Origin: Luteimonas terrae
GTDB taxonomy: Bacteria; Pseudomonadota; Gammaproteobacteria; Xanthomonadales; Xanthomonadaceae
DNA: 64,000 nucleotides
NCBI RefSeq assembly: GCF_004358165.1
Contig: NZ_SMTG01000002.1
Location: 434,001-498,000 of the forward strand
Reading direction: 5' to 3'
Position 1 is the stretch's first letter. Each line of letters begins with the position of its first letter. Shown here piece after piece: positions 1-9,789 of this stretch. The position numbers were made by a program, and so were the translations under genes. Below the pieces are notes generated by a model that saw nothing but the letters and a program-made list of their open reading frames with translations, was not told where the DNA came from and did not search any database.

Positions 1-140
1 AACCGGAGGATTCTAACGGCGCCCGCCGGCGCGTGACGAACGGTGCCGGCACTGCGGACCCGCGTCGCGCGCACTGTGCCGACCCTGTTCACACAGCGTC
101 GATTCAGCCCTTCGCATGGCCCGCGGCCTACACTGGTGCG

Positions 141-641
141 GTGTCGACCGTGCCTCGATCCCGCAGCTGGACCCAGCCCGCGCTTCCCGTTCTGGTGGTG
201 GCGCTGGCCTGCGTGGGCGCAGCGCGCGCGCAGAACGGGCCCACCCCGGGCGCGCCCGAAAACGCGCGGCTCGAGTATGCCCAGGTGCTGCGCGCCGAGC
301 CGGTCTACCAGACCCTGCGCGCGACCAGCATGGTCGAGCGTTGCGAGGCGACCACGCCCGTCAGCGCCGAGGAACAGCGTCGCGGCTTCGCCCGCGTCGT
401 CGGTGCGGTCCGGGACGTGCTGCGCTCGGAGGACGAGAAGGTCGACGAAGTCGACCGTTCGGCCGGCGGCGACTGTCGCATGGTGCCGGTGGAGCGCGAG
501 TTCCGCCGTCCGATCGCCTACGACGTCGACTACGTGCACAAGGGCGTCAAGTATCGCTCGCGCCTGCCCTACGATCCCGGCAACCGGCTGCGCGTGCGCG
601 TCTCGGTGACGCCGGTCGTGCCGCCGGCAGGCGAGCGATGA
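141..641 (+). CDS. Secreted hypothetical protein, UmoD-like C-terminus
   Basis: The frame opens further upstream, but the GTG at 141 gives a sensible signal peptide: a basic start, then a hydrophobic run (LPVLVVALACVGAARA) ending near residue 31, followed by the mature chain. The protein would be about 166 residues and exported. Its C-terminal half has a pattern (YDVDYVHKGVKYRSRLPYDP followed by RVRV) that resembles the tail of small Xanthomonas outer-envelope proteins of the glycine-zipper/UmoD kind, but no glycine zipper is visible here. Two cysteines in the mature part (in VERCEA and GGDCRM) could pair. No function can be assigned. An alternative GTG start lies nine bases further on. Confidence 0.6.
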   Translation: MSTVPRSRSWTQPALPVLVVALACVGAARAQNGPTPGAPENARLEYAQVLRAEPVYQTLRATSMVERCEATTPVSAEEQRRGFARVVGAVRDVLRSEDEKVDEVDRSAGGDCRMVPVEREFRRPIAYDVDYVHKGVKYRSRLPYDPGNRLRVRVSVTPVVPPAGER

Positions 642-840
642 GCGGCGAGATGCGCGCTGTTGCAGTGCAGCGCCACGCGTGCGAGGATGCGCGCCTCATG
701 AACGTCCTCCGCGCCGACGCCGACATCCTGACCTCCGCCCGTATGGCGTCGGGCATGACCTCGCGCGCGCGTCGACCGGAAGCCCACATTTCCCGGGGCT
801 AGTCGGAACGCGTTCGCCTGTGCGCACTGTTCTGTAGAAG

Positions 841-863
841 ACCCGGCCGATGCCGGGTTTTTT
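841..863 (+). terminator. Rho-independent terminator before argF'
   Basis: A 7-bp stem (ACCCGGC / GCCGGGT) around a CGAT loop runs into six T residues. It is the only clear signal in the gap 642-935, which otherwise holds no convincing gene. It could end transcription from the upstream secreted-protein gene. It could also act as a leader terminator for the arginine cluster if the promoter lies upstream of it. No leader peptide rich in arginine codons was seen, so classical attenuation is not supported. Confidence 0.75.
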
Positions 864-935
864 CGTTTCCGACACCCGGTTTTCATCGACGCAGCCGATC
901 CTCCCTTTCTTTCCATCGCCTCCACGAGATTCCCG

Positions 936-1946
936 ATGACCGCGATCCGACACTTCCTCAACACGCAGGACTGGTCCCGTCCCGACCTCGATGCCCTGCT
1001 GGCCGACGCCGCCGCGTTCAAGCGCGAGAAGCTCGGCGACGCGCTCAAAGGACGTTCGATCGCGCTGGTGTTCTTCAATCCGTCGATGCGCACGCGCACC
1101 AGTTTCGAGCTGGGCGCCTTCCAGCTCGGCGGTCACGCCATCGTGCTGCAGCCGGGCAAGGACGCGTGGCCGATCGAGTTCGATCTGGGCACGGTGATGG
1201 ACGGCGACACCGAGGAGCACATCGCCGAGGTCGCGCGCGTGCTCGGCCGCTACGTCGACATGATCGGCGTGCGCGCGTTTCCGAAGTTCGTCGACTGGTC
1301 GGTGGACCGCGAGGACAAGGTGCTCAAGGCTTTCGCGCAGTACTCGCCGGTGCCGGTCATCAACATGGAGACCATCACCCATCCCTGCCAGGAGCTGGCC
1401 CACGCGCTGGCGCTGCAGGAGCACTTCGGCACGTCCGATCTGCGCGGCAAGAAGTACGTGCTGACCTGGACCTACCACCCCAAGCCGCTCAACACCGCGG
1501 TCGCCAACTCCGCGCTCACCATTGCCACGCGGATGGGCATGGACGTGACCCTGCTGTGCCCGACGCCGGACTATGTGCTCGATGCGCGCTACATGGACTG
1601 GGCCAGGCAGAACGTCGCCGAGAGCGGTGGCTCGCTGGCCGTCAGCCACGACATCGACAGCGCCTACGCCGGCGCCGACGTGGTCTACGCCAAGAGCTGG
1701 GGCGCGCTGCCGTTCTTCGGCAACTGGGCGCCCGAGAAGCCGATCCGCGACCAGTACCAGCACTTCATCGTCGACGAGCGGAAGATGGCGCTGACCAACA
1801 ACGGCGTGTTCTCGCACTGCCTGCCGCTGCGTCGCAACGTCAAGGCGACCGACGCCGTCATGGATTCGCCGCAGTGCATCGCCATCGATGAAGCCGAGAA
1901 CCGCCTGCACGTGCAGAAGGCGGTCATGGCGACCCTGATGCGCTGA
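936..1946 (+). CDS. argF': N-acetyl-L-ornithine carbamoyltransferase
   Basis: Transfers the carbamoyl group of carbamoyl phosphate to N-acetylornithine to give N-acetylcitrulline, the committed step of the Xanthomonas-type arginine pathway. The 336-residue protein has the carbamoyl-phosphate motif SMRTRTS (residues 50-56), HPCQ (149-152) and the C-terminal [10 protein letters not shown] segment. Lys303 in that segment matches the lysine known to be carboxylated in the Xanthomonas campestris enzyme. The tryptophan-containing loop DAWPIEF (about 76-82) and the DTEEH segment are typical of acetylornithine rather than ornithine transcarbamylases. It is the first gene of a same-strand cluster with argG, argE', argAB, argC and argH, which supports the assignment. 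Confidence 0.95.
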   Translation: MTAIRHFLNTQDWSRPDLDALLADAAAFKREKLGDALKGRSIALVFFNPSMRTRTSFELGAFQLGGHAIVLQPGKDAWPIEFDLGTVMDGDTEEHIAEVARVLGRYVDMIGVRAFPKFVDWSVDREDKVLKAFAQYSPVPVINMETITHPCQELAHALALQEHFGTSDLRGKKYVLTWTYHPKPLNTAVANSALTIATRMGMDVTLLCPTPDYVLDARYMDWARQNVAESGGSLAVSHDIDSAYAGADVVYAKSWGALPFFGNWAPEKPIRDQYQHFIVDERKMALTNNGVFSHCLPLRRNVKATDAVMDSPQCIAIDEAENRLHVQKAVMATLMR

Positions 1947-1999
1947 CGCGCGTCGCATCCACACCGCATTCCTTTCCGCATCCCCACGGACCACACCCC

Positions 2000-3205
2000 A
2001 TGACCAGCGCCACGACTTCCCGCGACATCGTCCTCGCCTTTTCCGGCGGACTCGACACCAGTTTCTGCGTGCCTTATCTGAAGGAGCAGGGCTGGACCGT
2101 GCATACCGTGTTCGCCGACACCGGCGGCGTCGATGCCGAAGAGCGTGCCTTCATCGAGCAGCGTGCGGCCGAACTGGGTGTCGCCAGCCACGTCACCGTG
2201 GATGGCGGCCCGGCGATCTGGGACGGCTTCGTCAAGCCGTTTGTGTGGGCCGGCGAGGCCTACCAGGGCCAGTACCCGCTGCTGGTCTCGGACCGCTATC
2301 TGATCGTCGATGCCGCACTCGCGCGCGCCGCCGAACTGGGCACGAACGCGATCGCGCACGGCTGCACCGGCATGGGCAACGACCAGGTGCGCTTCGACCT
2401 TGCCGTGAAGGCGCAAGGCGAGTACCGCATCGTGGCGCCGATCCGCGAGATCCAGAAGGAACACACACAGACGCGCGCCTACGAGCAGGCGTATCTCGAA
2501 GAACGCGGCTTCGGCGTGCGCGCCAAGCAGCAGGCCTACACGATCAACGAGAACCTGCTGGGTCTGACGATGTCCGGCGGCGAGATCGACCGCTGGGAAG
2601 CGCCGGGCGAGGGCGCCCGCGGCTGGTGCGCGCCGCGCGCCGAATGGCCCGAAGCGCTGCTGCAGGTCAAGATCCGGTTCGAGCAGGGCACCGCGGTCGC
2701 GCTCGACGGCGAAACGCTGCCGGGTGCGCAGATCCTGGCCAGGCTCAACGCCCTGTTCGCGCCCTACGGTGTGGGCCGCGGCGTCTACACCGGTGACACC
2801 GTGATCGGCCTCAAGGGCCGCATCGTGTACGAGGCGCCGGGTCTGGTCTCGCTGCTCGCCGCCCACCGCGCGCTCGAGGACACCGTGCTGACCAAGCAGC
2901 AGAACCGCTTCAAGCCGGAAGTCGCGCGCAAGTGGACCGAGCTGGTCTACGAAGGCTTCTTCCACGATCCGCTCAAGGCCGACATTGAAGCGTTCCTGGA
3001 ATCCTCGCAGGCCAAGGTCACCGGTGAAGTGGTGCTGGAAACCCGCGGCGGCCGCGTCGATGCGGTGGCGGTGACCTCGCCGCACATCCTCAACGCCAAG
3101 GGCGCCACCTACGCGCAGTCCGCGGACTGGGGTGTCGAGGAAGCCGAAGGTTTCATCAAGCTGTTCGGCATGAGCAGCACGCTCTACGCGCAGGTCAATC
3201 GCTGA
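2000..3205 (+). CDS. argG: Argininosuccinate synthase
   Basis: Joins citrulline and aspartate, using ATP, to form argininosuccinate in the cytoplasm. The 401-residue length is standard. The N-terminal ATP pyrophosphatase loop SGGLDTS is at residues 15-21, and a [14 protein letters not shown] substrate segment follows around residue 123. It lies 53 bases after argF' and is followed by the deacetylase argE'. In this pathway citrulline comes from acetylcitrulline, so ArgG acts after ArgE'. The 79-base gap behind it contains three tandem TTGGTGA-like units. Confidence 0.95.
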   Translation: MTSATTSRDIVLAFSGGLDTSFCVPYLKEQGWTVHTVFADTGGVDAEERAFIEQRAAELGVASHVTVDGGPAIWDGFVKPFVWAGEAYQGQYPLLVSDRYLIVDAALARAAELGTNAIAHGCTGMGNDQVRFDLAVKAQGEYRIVAPIREIQKEHTQTRAYEQAYLEERGFGVRAKQQAYTINENLLGLTMSGGEIDRWEAPGEGARGWCAPRAEWPEALLQVKIRFEQGTAVALDGETLPGAQILARLNALFAPYGVGRGVYTGDTVIGLKGRIVYEAPGLVSLLAAHRALEDTVLTKQQNRFKPEVARKWTELVYEGFFHDPLKADIEAFLESSQAKVTGEVVLETRGGRVDAVAVTSPHILNAKGATYAQSADWGVEEAEGFIKLFGMSSTLYAQVNR

Positions 3206-3284
3206 GAAGCCGGGCTTGGTGATTGGTGATTGGTGATTCGGAAGGGCAGGTCATGCGATCTGCCGCCGTCCTCTCTGGAATGAC

Positions 3285-4385
3285 ATGACTGACCTGCTGG
3301 CTGACACCCTCGACCACCTCGAACAGCTGGTGTTCTTCGACACCCGCAATCCGCCGCGTGCGATCCAGGCCGAGGGCGGCATCTTCGATTACATCCGCGG
3401 GCAGCTGCCGGGTTTCGAAGTCGAGGTGATCGATCACGGCGCCGGCGCGGTCAGCCTGTTCGCGGTGCGTGGCACGCCGAGCCTGCTGTTCAACGTGCAT
3501 CTGGACACGGTGCCGGACTCGCCCGACTGGAGCGCGGACCCGCACGTCATGCGACGTCTCGACGACCGCGTGATCGGCCTCGGCGTGTGCGATATCAAGG
3601 GCGCGGCCGCGGCGCTGATCGCGGCGGCCAATGCCGGCGACGGCGATGCCGCCTTCCTGTTTTCCTCCGACGAGGAGGCCAATGACCCGCGTTGCATCGC
3701 CGCGTTTCTCGCACGCGGTCTGCCGTTCGAGGCCGTGCTGGTCGCCGAGCCGACGCAGTGCGAGGCGGTGCTGGCGCATCGCGGCATCAGTTCGGTGCTG
3801 ATGCGCTTCGCCGGCACCGCCGGGCATGCATCCGGCAAACAGGATCCGGCGGCGAGCGCGCTGCACCAGGCGATGCGCTGGGGCGGCCGCGCACTCGATC
3901 ATGTCGAATCCTTGGCGCACGCGCGTTTCGGTGGCCTGACCGGTCTGCGCTTCAACATCGGTCGGGTCGAGGGCGGCATCAAGGCCAACATGATCGCGCC
4001 GGCCGCCGAGCTGCGCTTCGGTTTCCGGCCGCTGCCGTCTATGGATGTCGACGACCTGCTGTCGACCTTCGCCGGCTTCGCCGAACCCGGGGCCGCGCAC
4101 TTCGAGGAAACCTTCCGCGGACCGGGCCTGCCGTCGGGCGACATCGCCCGCGCAGAGGAACGCCGGCTCGCGGCGCGCGACATCGCCGATGCCTTCGATC
4201 TGCCGATCGGCAACGCCGTCGACTTCTGGACCGAAGCCTCGCTGTTCTCGGCTGGCGGTTACACCGCGCTGGTCTACGGCCCGGGCGACATCGCCCAGGC
4301 GCATACCGGCGACGAGTTCGTGACATTCGAACAGCTGCAGCGTTACGCCGAGTCCGTGCACACCATCATCAACGGCGCGCGCTGA
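3285..4385 (+). CDS. argE': N-acetyl-L-citrulline deacetylase (M20 family)
   Basis: Removes the acetyl group from N-acetylcitrulline to give citrulline for ArgG. It is an M20-family dizinc hydrolase of 366 residues. Metal and catalytic residues are visible: His72 and Asp74 in NVHLDTVP, Asp103 in CDIKG, the Glu130-Glu131 pair in SSDEEAND, and Glu155 in AEPTQ. The context, downstream of acetylornithine carbamoyltransferase and with no ornithine carbamoyltransferase present, favours acetylcitrulline over acetylornithine as substrate. That specificity is inferred from pathway logic and known Xanthomonas homologues, since sequence alone cannot separate the two. Confidence 0.9.
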   Translation: MTDLLADTLDHLEQLVFFDTRNPPRAIQAEGGIFDYIRGQLPGFEVEVIDHGAGAVSLFAVRGTPSLLFNVHLDTVPDSPDWSADPHVMRRLDDRVIGLGVCDIKGAAAALIAAANAGDGDAAFLFSSDEEANDPRCIAAFLARGLPFEAVLVAEPTQCEAVLAHRGISSVLMRFAGTAGHASGKQDPAASALHQAMRWGGRALDHVESLAHARFGGLTGLRFNIGRVEGGIKANMIAPAAELRFGFRPLPSMDVDDLLSTFAGFAEPGAAHFEETFRGPGLPSGDIARAEERRLAARDIADAFDLPIGNAVDFWTEASLFSAGGYTALVYGPGDIAQAHTGDEFVTFEQLQRYAESVHTIINGAR

Positions 4386-4440
4386 GCGCGGCCGTCTTCC
4401 GTCTTCAACGCGTCACCCCACGCCCAACCGATTGCAGCCC

Positions 4441-5766
4441 GTGAACATTCCCGCGACCCACGTCCAGACCCGCCAGACCATCGTGCGCCTGCTTTCGAGC
4501 ATGGCCAGCGCGAAAGAGATCAGCCAGTACCTCAAGCGTTTCTCGCAGCTGGATGCGAAGCGCTTCGCCGTGGTCAAGGTCGGCGGCGCGGTGCTGCGCG
4601 ACGAACTCGACGACCTGACGTCGTCGCTGTCGTTCCTGCAGGAAGTCGGCCTGACGCCGATCGTGCTGCATGGCGCCGGCCCACAGCTCGACGCGGAACT
4701 CGCCGCGGCCGGTATCGAGAAGCAGACGGTCAACGGCCTGCGCGTGACTTCGCCCGAGGGTCTGGCGATCGTGCGGAGCGTGTTCCAGGCCGCGAACCTG
4801 CGCCTCGTCGAAGCGCTGCAGAGGAACGGCGCGCGCGCGACCTCGATCACCGGTGGCGTGTTCGAGGCCGAGTATCTCGACCCGTCGACCTATGGCCTGG
4901 TCGGCGAGGTACGCGGCGTCAATCTCGCACCGATCGAGGCCAGCCTGCAGGCCGGCTCGATCCCGGTGATCACGAGCCTGGGCGAAACCGCGTCGGGCCA
5001 GATCCTCAACATCAATGCCGATTTCGCCGCCAACGAACTGGTGCGCGAGCTGCAGCCCTACAAGATCATCTTCCTGACCGGCACCGGCGGTCTGCTGGAC
5101 GCCGACGGCAAGGTCATCGATTCGATCAACCTGTCGACCGAATACGACCATCTGATCCAGCAGCCGTGGATCCACGGCGGCATGAAGGTCAAGATCGAGC
5201 AGATCAAGGACCTGCTCGAAGGTCTGCCGATGGCCTCGTCGGTGTCGATCACGCGCCCGGCGGATCTGGCCAAGGAGCTGTTCACCCACAAGGGCTCGGG
5301 CACGCTGGTGCGCCGCGGCGAGCAGGTGCTCCGCGTGACCGACTGGTCGGAGCTGGATCTCGCGCGCTTGAAGTCGCTGATCGAATCGAGCTTCGGCCGC
5401 GAACTCGCGCCGGACTATTTCGAGCGCACGCCGCTGCTTCGTGCCTACGTCAGCGAGAACTACCGCGCCGCGGTGATCCTGACGACAGGCGAGGGCACCG
5501 TGTATCTGGACAAGTTCGCCGTGCTCGACGACGCGCAGGGCGAAGGCCTGGGCCGCGCGGTGTGGAACGTGATGCGCGAGGAGACGCCGCAGCTGTTCTG
5601 GCGCTCGCGCCACCACAACCAGGTCAACATCTTCTATTACGCCGAGTCCGACGGCTGCATCAAGCAGCCGAAGTGGAAGGTGTTCTGGTACGGGCTCGAG
5701 GGTTTCGAACAGATCCAGCGCTGCGTCGCGCACTGCGAAACGCGCCGCCCGACGCTGGTGGGTTGA
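4441..5766 (+). CDS. argAB: Bifunctional N-acetylglutamate kinase / N-acetylglutamate synthase
   Basis: Catalyses the first two steps of arginine synthesis: acetylation of glutamate and phosphorylation of N-acetylglutamate. The N-terminal amino-acid-kinase domain carries KVGGAVL (Lys47) and the HGAGPQ loop (about 78-83), plus the TGTGGLLD segment. The C-terminal third is a GNAT domain with an acetyl-CoA loop at QGEGLGR (about 366-372) and the ending HCVAHC. This is the fused enzyme type described from Xanthomonas and Maricaulis and related to vertebrate NAGS. The GTG at 4441 was chosen because homologues I remember share the [18 protein letters not shown] segment. The ATG at 4501 is a shorter alternative. 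No strong ribosome binding site is seen at either. Arginine feedback inhibition is expected from the family. Confidence 0.93.
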   Translation: MNIPATHVQTRQTIVRLLSSMASAKEISQYLKRFSQLDAKRFAVVKVGGAVLRDELDDLTSSLSFLQEVGLTPIVLHGAGPQLDAELAAAGIEKQTVNGLRVTSPEGLAIVRSVFQAANLRLVEALQRNGARATSITGGVFEAEYLDPSTYGLVGEVRGVNLAPIEASLQAGSIPVITSLGETASGQILNINADFAANELVRELQPYKIIFLTGTGGLLDADGKVIDSINLSTEYDHLIQQPWIHGGMKVKIEQIKDLLEGLPMASSVSITRPADLAKELFTHKGSGTLVRRGEQVLRVTDWSELDLARLKSLIESSFGRELAPDYFERTPLLRAYVSENYRAAVILTTGEGTVYLDKFAVLDDAQGEGLGRAVWNVMREETPQLFWRSRHHNQVNIFYYAESDGCIKQPKWKVFWYGLEGFEQIQRCVAHCETRRPTLVG

Positions 5767-5776
5767 GGACATCACG

Positions 5777-6727
5777 ATGACGCAGAAGAAGACCATCGGC
5801 ATCGTCGGCGCACGCGGCCACACCGGCAGCGAGCTGATCCGCCTCGTCGCCGCACATCCGGGCCTCGAGCTGGCGTTCGTGTCCTCGCGCGAGCTCGATG
5901 GCCAGCGCGTCGCCGATCACAACGACGGCTGGCAGGGCGAATTGCGCTTCGAGAATCTCGACGCCGACGCGGTCGCGGCCAAGGGCGCCGACGCGGTGAT
6001 CCTTGCGCTGCCCAACGGCAAGGGCGCGCTCTTCGTTGCCGCGATCGATGCCGCAAAGCCGGACACGGTGATCGTCGATCTGTCGGCCGATTACCGCTTC
6101 GATGCCGGCTGGTACTACGGCCTGCCCGAGCTGACCCGGTCGCGCTACGCCGGCCAGCGCCGGATCAGCAATCCAGGCTGCTACGCCACCGCGATGCAGC
6201 TGGCGATCGCGCCGCTGGCGGGACATCTGGCCGGGCCGCCGCAGTGCTTCGGCGTGTCCGGTTACTCGGGCGCCGGCACCACGCCGTCGGACAAGAACAA
6301 TGTCGCGCTGCTGGCCGACAACCTGATGCCGTACGCGCTGACCGATCACATCCACGAGCGCGAAGTGTCGAAGCAGCTGGCGATGCCGGTCGAGTTCATG
6401 CCGCATGTCGCGCCGCATTTCCGCGGCATCACGATGACGGTCAACCTGTGGCTGTCTGCGCCGATGTCGCGTGACGCGGTCAAGGCGCTGTACGAGACGC
6501 GTTACGCCGGAGAGCCGCTGATCGAGGTCATCGACGAGGCGCCCTGGGTCAGCCGCATCGCCGGTCGCCATGGGGTGCAGACCGGCGCCTTCACGATGGC
6601 GCCGGGCAACGGCCGCGTGGTCGTCGTGTCCACGCTCGACAATCTGCTCAAGGGCGCGGCGACGCAGGCGATGCAGAACCTCAATCTCGCACTGGGTTTC
6701 GACGAGCTGACGTCGATCCCGCATTGA
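5777..6727 (+). CDS. argC: N-acetyl-gamma-glutamyl-phosphate reductase
   Basis: Reduces N-acetylglutamyl phosphate with NADPH to the semialdehyde. The 316-residue protein starts with a Rossmann nucleotide-binding segment ([13 protein letters not shown], about 8-20) and carries the catalytic cysteine Cys135 in SNPGCYAT. The [12 protein letters not shown] segment belongs to the dimerisation/catalytic domain. It starts 10 bases after argAB, so the two are co-translated or at least co-transcribed. The acetylornithine aminotransferase step (ArgD) is not encoded in this window. Confidence 0.95.
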   Translation: MTQKKTIGIVGARGHTGSELIRLVAAHPGLELAFVSSRELDGQRVADHNDGWQGELRFENLDADAVAAKGADAVILALPNGKGALFVAAIDAAKPDTVIVDLSADYRFDAGWYYGLPELTRSRYAGQRRISNPGCYATAMQLAIAPLAGHLAGPPQCFGVSGYSGAGTTPSDKNNVALLADNLMPYALTDHIHEREVSKQLAMPVEFMPHVAPHFRGITMTVNLWLSAPMSRDAVKALYETRYAGEPLIEVIDEAPWVSRIAGRHGVQTGAFTMAPGNGRVVVVSTLDNLLKGAATQAMQNLNLALGFDELTSIPH

Positions 6728-6729
6728 TT

Positions 6730-6815
6730 CTTGGGGATTCGGGAGTCGGGATTCGTGAGCCCCGCCGGTCGCGCACCCTCGCTCTTGCAATCCCGAGTCC
6801 CGAATCCCCACTCCC
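6730..6815. repeat. Intergenic inverted repeat (GGGATTCGGGA family)
   Basis: Two arms of about 22 bases, rich in GGGATTCGGGAGTCGGGATT and its complement, face each other across a short spacer between argC and argH. They could fold into a long imperfect hairpin in the arg mRNA. Related arms lie at 61583-61690, and a degenerate direct-repeat version (TTGGTGA units) is at 3213-3242. Such repeats are common between genes in Xanthomonadaceae. The function is unknown; mRNA stability or operon tuning is possible. Confidence 0.75.
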
Positions 6816-6827
6816 GAGATCCCCGAC

Positions 6828-8123
6828 ATGAGCAATCTCCTCTGGCAGAAGCCCGGCGTCGCCGTCGACACGCAGATCCAGGCCTTCCTCGCCGGTGACG
6901 ACGTGATCCTCGACCGCGAGTTCTTCCTGCACGACATCGCCGCGAGCACCGCGCATGCCGAAGGCCTGCAGCGTGTCGGCATCCTGTCGGCCGAGGAACT
7001 CGAAGGCCTGAAGCGTGAGCTGGCGGCGCTGGCCGACGACTTCCGCAGTGGCGCCTTCGTGCTCGACGCGCGTTTCGAGGACGGGCATTCGGCGATCGAG
7101 GACCGGTTGACCGAGCGGCTCGGCGATGCCGGCCGGCGCATCCACACCGGCCGCAGCCGCAACGACCAGGTGCTGGTCGCCACGCGCCTGTGGCTCAAGG
7201 AGAAGCTGGCGCGACTGGCTGCGCTGTCGCGAGAGATCGCAAAGGTCGCGCTGGACCGCGCCGAGGCCGAGCGTGATCTGCCGATTCCGGGATACACGCA
7301 CATCCAGCGCGCCGTGCTGTCGTCCGGCGGCATGTGGTGGTCGGGCTGGGCCGAGGCCTTCATCGACGACGCGGTGCGCGCGCAGGACACGCTCGCGCTG
7401 ATCGACTGCAATCCGCTCGGCACCGCGGCCGGTTACGGCGTGAACCTCGCGCTCGATCGCGACCACACGACCGCATCGCTCGGCTTCGCGCGCCTGCAGG
7501 TCTCGCCGGTCTACGCGCAGCTTTCGCGCGGCAAGTTCGAGATGGCGGCGCTCGAAGCGCTGGGCAGTGCGACGCTGGATCTGCGGCGTCTGGCCTGGGA
7601 TCTGTCGCAGTTCACCAGTGCGGAGTACGGCTTCGTCGCACTGCCGGCGCAATACACGACCGGCAGTTCGATTATGCCGAACAAGCGCAATCCCGATGTG
7701 GTCGAGCTGATGCGCGCCACGCATGCCAGTGTGACCGCGGCCCGCACCGAGATCGAGCATCTGCTGTCGCTGCCTTCGGGCTATCACCGCGACCTGCAGA
7801 GTTCCAAGGGCGCGATCTTCCACGGCTTCGGTCGCGGCCTCGCTGCACTGGAGCTGCTGCCTGCGCTGCTGGCGAATCTGGAATGGCGCGAAGACCGCCT
7901 GCGCGCCGCGGTCGATTCGGGCATGTACGCGACCGACGTCGCGGTCGAGGCCGCGATCGCCGGCGTGCCGTTTCGCGAGGCCTACAAGGCCGCCGCGCAG
8001 AGCGCCGACACCGCCGGGCAGGGCCGTACGCCTGAAGGCAGCCTCGCCGCACGCACCTCGCCGGGCGGCGCGGGCGATCTGCGGCTCGACACGTTGCGCG
8101 CACGCTGGGCGGCGCTGGCGTGA
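6828..8123 (+). CDS. argH: Argininosuccinate lyase
   Basis: Splits argininosuccinate into arginine and fumarate, the last step of the pathway. The 431-residue protein belongs to the fumarase/aspartase superfamily. The family signature [12 protein letters not shown] is at residues 279-290, with the catalytic serine inside it. [10 protein letters not shown] (about 105-114) and the [14 protein letters not shown] segment are also present. It is separated from argC by a hairpin-forming repeat but continues on the same strand. Confidence 0.95.
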   Translation: MSNLLWQKPGVAVDTQIQAFLAGDDVILDREFFLHDIAASTAHAEGLQRVGILSAEELEGLKRELAALADDFRSGAFVLDARFEDGHSAIEDRLTERLGDAGRRIHTGRSRNDQVLVATRLWLKEKLARLAALSREIAKVALDRAEAERDLPIPGYTHIQRAVLSSGGMWWSGWAEAFIDDAVRAQDTLALIDCNPLGTAAGYGVNLALDRDHTTASLGFARLQVSPVYAQLSRGKFEMAALEALGSATLDLRRLAWDLSQFTSAEYGFVALPAQYTTGSSIMPNKRNPDVVELMRATHASVTAARTEIEHLLSLPSGYHRDLQSSKGAIFHGFGRGLAALELLPALLANLEWREDRLRAAVDSGMYATDVAVEAAIAGVPFREAYKAAAQSADTAGQGRTPEGSLAARTSPGGAGDLRLDTLRARWAALA

Positions 8124-8133
8124 ACGCGCCTCG

Positions 8134-8400
8134 ATGAGCACGATCACGCGCTATCTGGTGCTGGCGATCCGTCGGCCGTCGTTCGACGACGCGGTGATCG
8201 CGCCGCACAAGGCGTTTCTCGATGACCTGCGCGCGCGCGGCCTGCTGGAGATGACCGGTGGTTTCGGCGACGGCAGCGGCGGCGCGTACCTGTTGCGCAA
8301 CGTGGCGTCGCTGGAGGACGCACGCGCGATCGTCGCGGCCGACCCGCTGGCGTTGCAGCACGCCAGCGATCTGATCGTCCACGAGTGGCATACCCGCTGA
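8134..8400 (+). CDS. YciI-family protein
   Basis: An 88-residue single-domain protein of the YCII fold: short ferredoxin-like alpha/beta, with a conserved HKAFLDDLRARGLL segment (His26) and the ending ADPLALQHASDLIVHEW. YciI-like proteins are small putative enzymes or dimeric binding proteins with an unclear general role. It sits 10 bases after argH and 10 bases before proB, so it is very likely co-transcribed with arginine and proline genes. Its link to those pathways is only positional. Confidence 0.8.
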   Translation: MSTITRYLVLAIRRPSFDDAVIAPHKAFLDDLRARGLLEMTGGFGDGSGGAYLLRNVASLEDARAIVAADPLALQHASDLIVHEWHTR

Positions 8401-8410
8401 GACCCGGCAC

Positions 8411-9559
8411 ATGACCGAGGCGGACACCGATGCGTTCCCCGAACAGGCATTGCCCGCGTGGCGACGCGCGGTGCTCAAGGTCGGCAGCAGCCTGCTGGCC
8501 GCCGATGGCGGCGGACTGTCGGACCGGTACGCGGCGGCGCTGGCCGCGTTCGTGCGCGCGAGCCAGGCGGCGGGCCGCGAAGTCGTCATCGTGTCGTCGG
8601 GCGCGGTCGCCGCGGGTCGCGCGATCCTGCACGCGGCGCCCATTGCAGGCGCAGCGATGGCCGAGCGCCAGGCATTGGCCGCGCTCGGTCAGGCACGCCT
8701 GACCGGCTTCTGGCAGGGCTTCTTCGAACGTCCGGTCGCTCAGGTGCTGCTGACCCATGACGACCTGCGCAACCGCCGTCGCTATCTCAACGCGCGCGCC
8801 ACGCTGACGGCGCTGCTGCGCCATGGCGCGTTGCCGGTGGTCAACGAGAACGACACCGTGTCGGTCGACGAACTCAAGCTCGGCGACAACGACAACCTCG
8901 CCGCGATCGTCGCCGCGCTGGTCGATGCGGACGTGCTGTTCATTGCCACCGACATCGACGGTCTCTACGACGCTGACCCGCGCATCGAGCCGCATGCGCG
9001 ACCCATGCCGGTGGTCGCGAAGATGAGCGCCTCGTTGCTGTCGGTCGCCGGCGGTGCCGGCAGCAGCGTCGGCACCGGCGGCATGCGCACCAAGCTCGAG
9101 GCCGCGCAGCGAGCGGCCTCGGCGGGCGTGGCGACGGTGCTGTTCAACGGCCGTCGCGCCGACGTGCTCGCGGGACTCGCGCACGACCGCCTGCGCGGCA
9201 CGCGCATCCACCCGCTGCGCACGCGCATGGCCGCGCGCAAGCACTGGCTGCAGAACGCGCCGGCGGAAGCTGGCGGCATCCTCGTCGATGCGGGCGCTGC
9301 GAACGCGATGGTGGAGAAGGGCGCCTCGCTGCTGCCGGGGGGCGTACTGGCCGCGGAAGGACAGTTCCGGCGCGGCGACCTGGTGACGATCGCGTTGCTG
9401 GACGGCGACGCCCGCGAACCGATCGCGCGTGGGGTGACGCAATACTCGGCCGACGACATCCGCCGGCTGGCGCGGCGGCACTCGCGGGATATCGAGGCGA
9501 CGCTGGGCTACACGTATGGGGAGACCATCGTGCATCGGGATGATCTGGTGCTGGTTTGA
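8411..9559 (+). CDS. proB: Glutamate 5-kinase
   Basis: Phosphorylates glutamate, the first step to proline. The 382-residue protein combines an N-terminal amino-acid-kinase domain (KVGSSLL near residues 23-29, SSGAVAAGR, NENDTV, and a DNDNLAA segment) with a C-terminal PUA domain from about residue 290. This length and layout are standard. Proline feedback inhibition is expected from the family. It is followed by proA after a 230-base gap containing a large inverted repeat. Confidence 0.95.
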   Translation: MTEADTDAFPEQALPAWRRAVLKVGSSLLAADGGGLSDRYAAALAAFVRASQAAGREVVIVSSGAVAAGRAILHAAPIAGAAMAERQALAALGQARLTGFWQGFFERPVAQVLLTHDDLRNRRRYLNARATLTALLRHGALPVVNENDTVSVDELKLGDNDNLAAIVAALVDADVLFIATDIDGLYDADPRIEPHARPMPVVAKMSASLLSVAGGAGSSVGTGGMRTKLEAAQRAASAGVATVLFNGRRADVLAGLAHDRLRGTRIHPLRTRMAARKHWLQNAPAEAGGILVDAGAANAMVEKGASLLPGGVLAAEGQFRRGDLVTIALLDGDAREPIARGVTQYSADDIRRLARRHSRDIEATLGYTYGETIVHRDDLVLV

Positions 9560-9582
9560 TCGATCGCCAGAACGTATGAGTT

Positions 9583-9677
9583 CCGTCATCCCGGCGAAGG
9601 CCGGGATCCAGTGACTTTCTGCCGCCGCCATGCACACCTTCAAAGTCACTGGATTCCGGCCTTCGCCGGAATGACGG
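9583..9677. repeat. Large inverted repeat between proB and proA
   Basis: Two nearly identical arms of about 38 bases, each reading roughly CCGTCATTCCGGCGAAGGCC then GGAATCCAGTGACTTT, point toward each other across about 18 bases. The result is a strong potential hairpin in the proB-proA transcript. A diverged copy lies at 32555-32641 between hisB and hisH. This looks like a dispersed non-coding repeat (REP- or MITE-like). No transposase is present nearby. Confidence 0.85.
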
Positions 9678-9789
9678 CAGATGGAGCACGGGGCCGTAAA
9701 CGCAATGACTCCGGCAGTTGCCACCGCAAGCGTCGCGCGGCGTTCCGCATCGCGATAACGTGATCGTCCCCACCGCAAGACCTTTCACG

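Noticed and set aside
841..863. Arginine attenuator with leader peptide
   Set aside because: The hairpin is a simple terminator. No short arginine-rich coding leader or alternative antiterminator pairing was found in 642-935.
4405..5823. Long minus-strand frame opposite argAB
   Set aside because: Antisense to an enzyme recognised along its whole length; no ribosome binding site or known family.
9583..9677. CRISPR-like repeats
   Set aside because: Only two inverted arms, no regularly spaced direct repeats and no cas genes.
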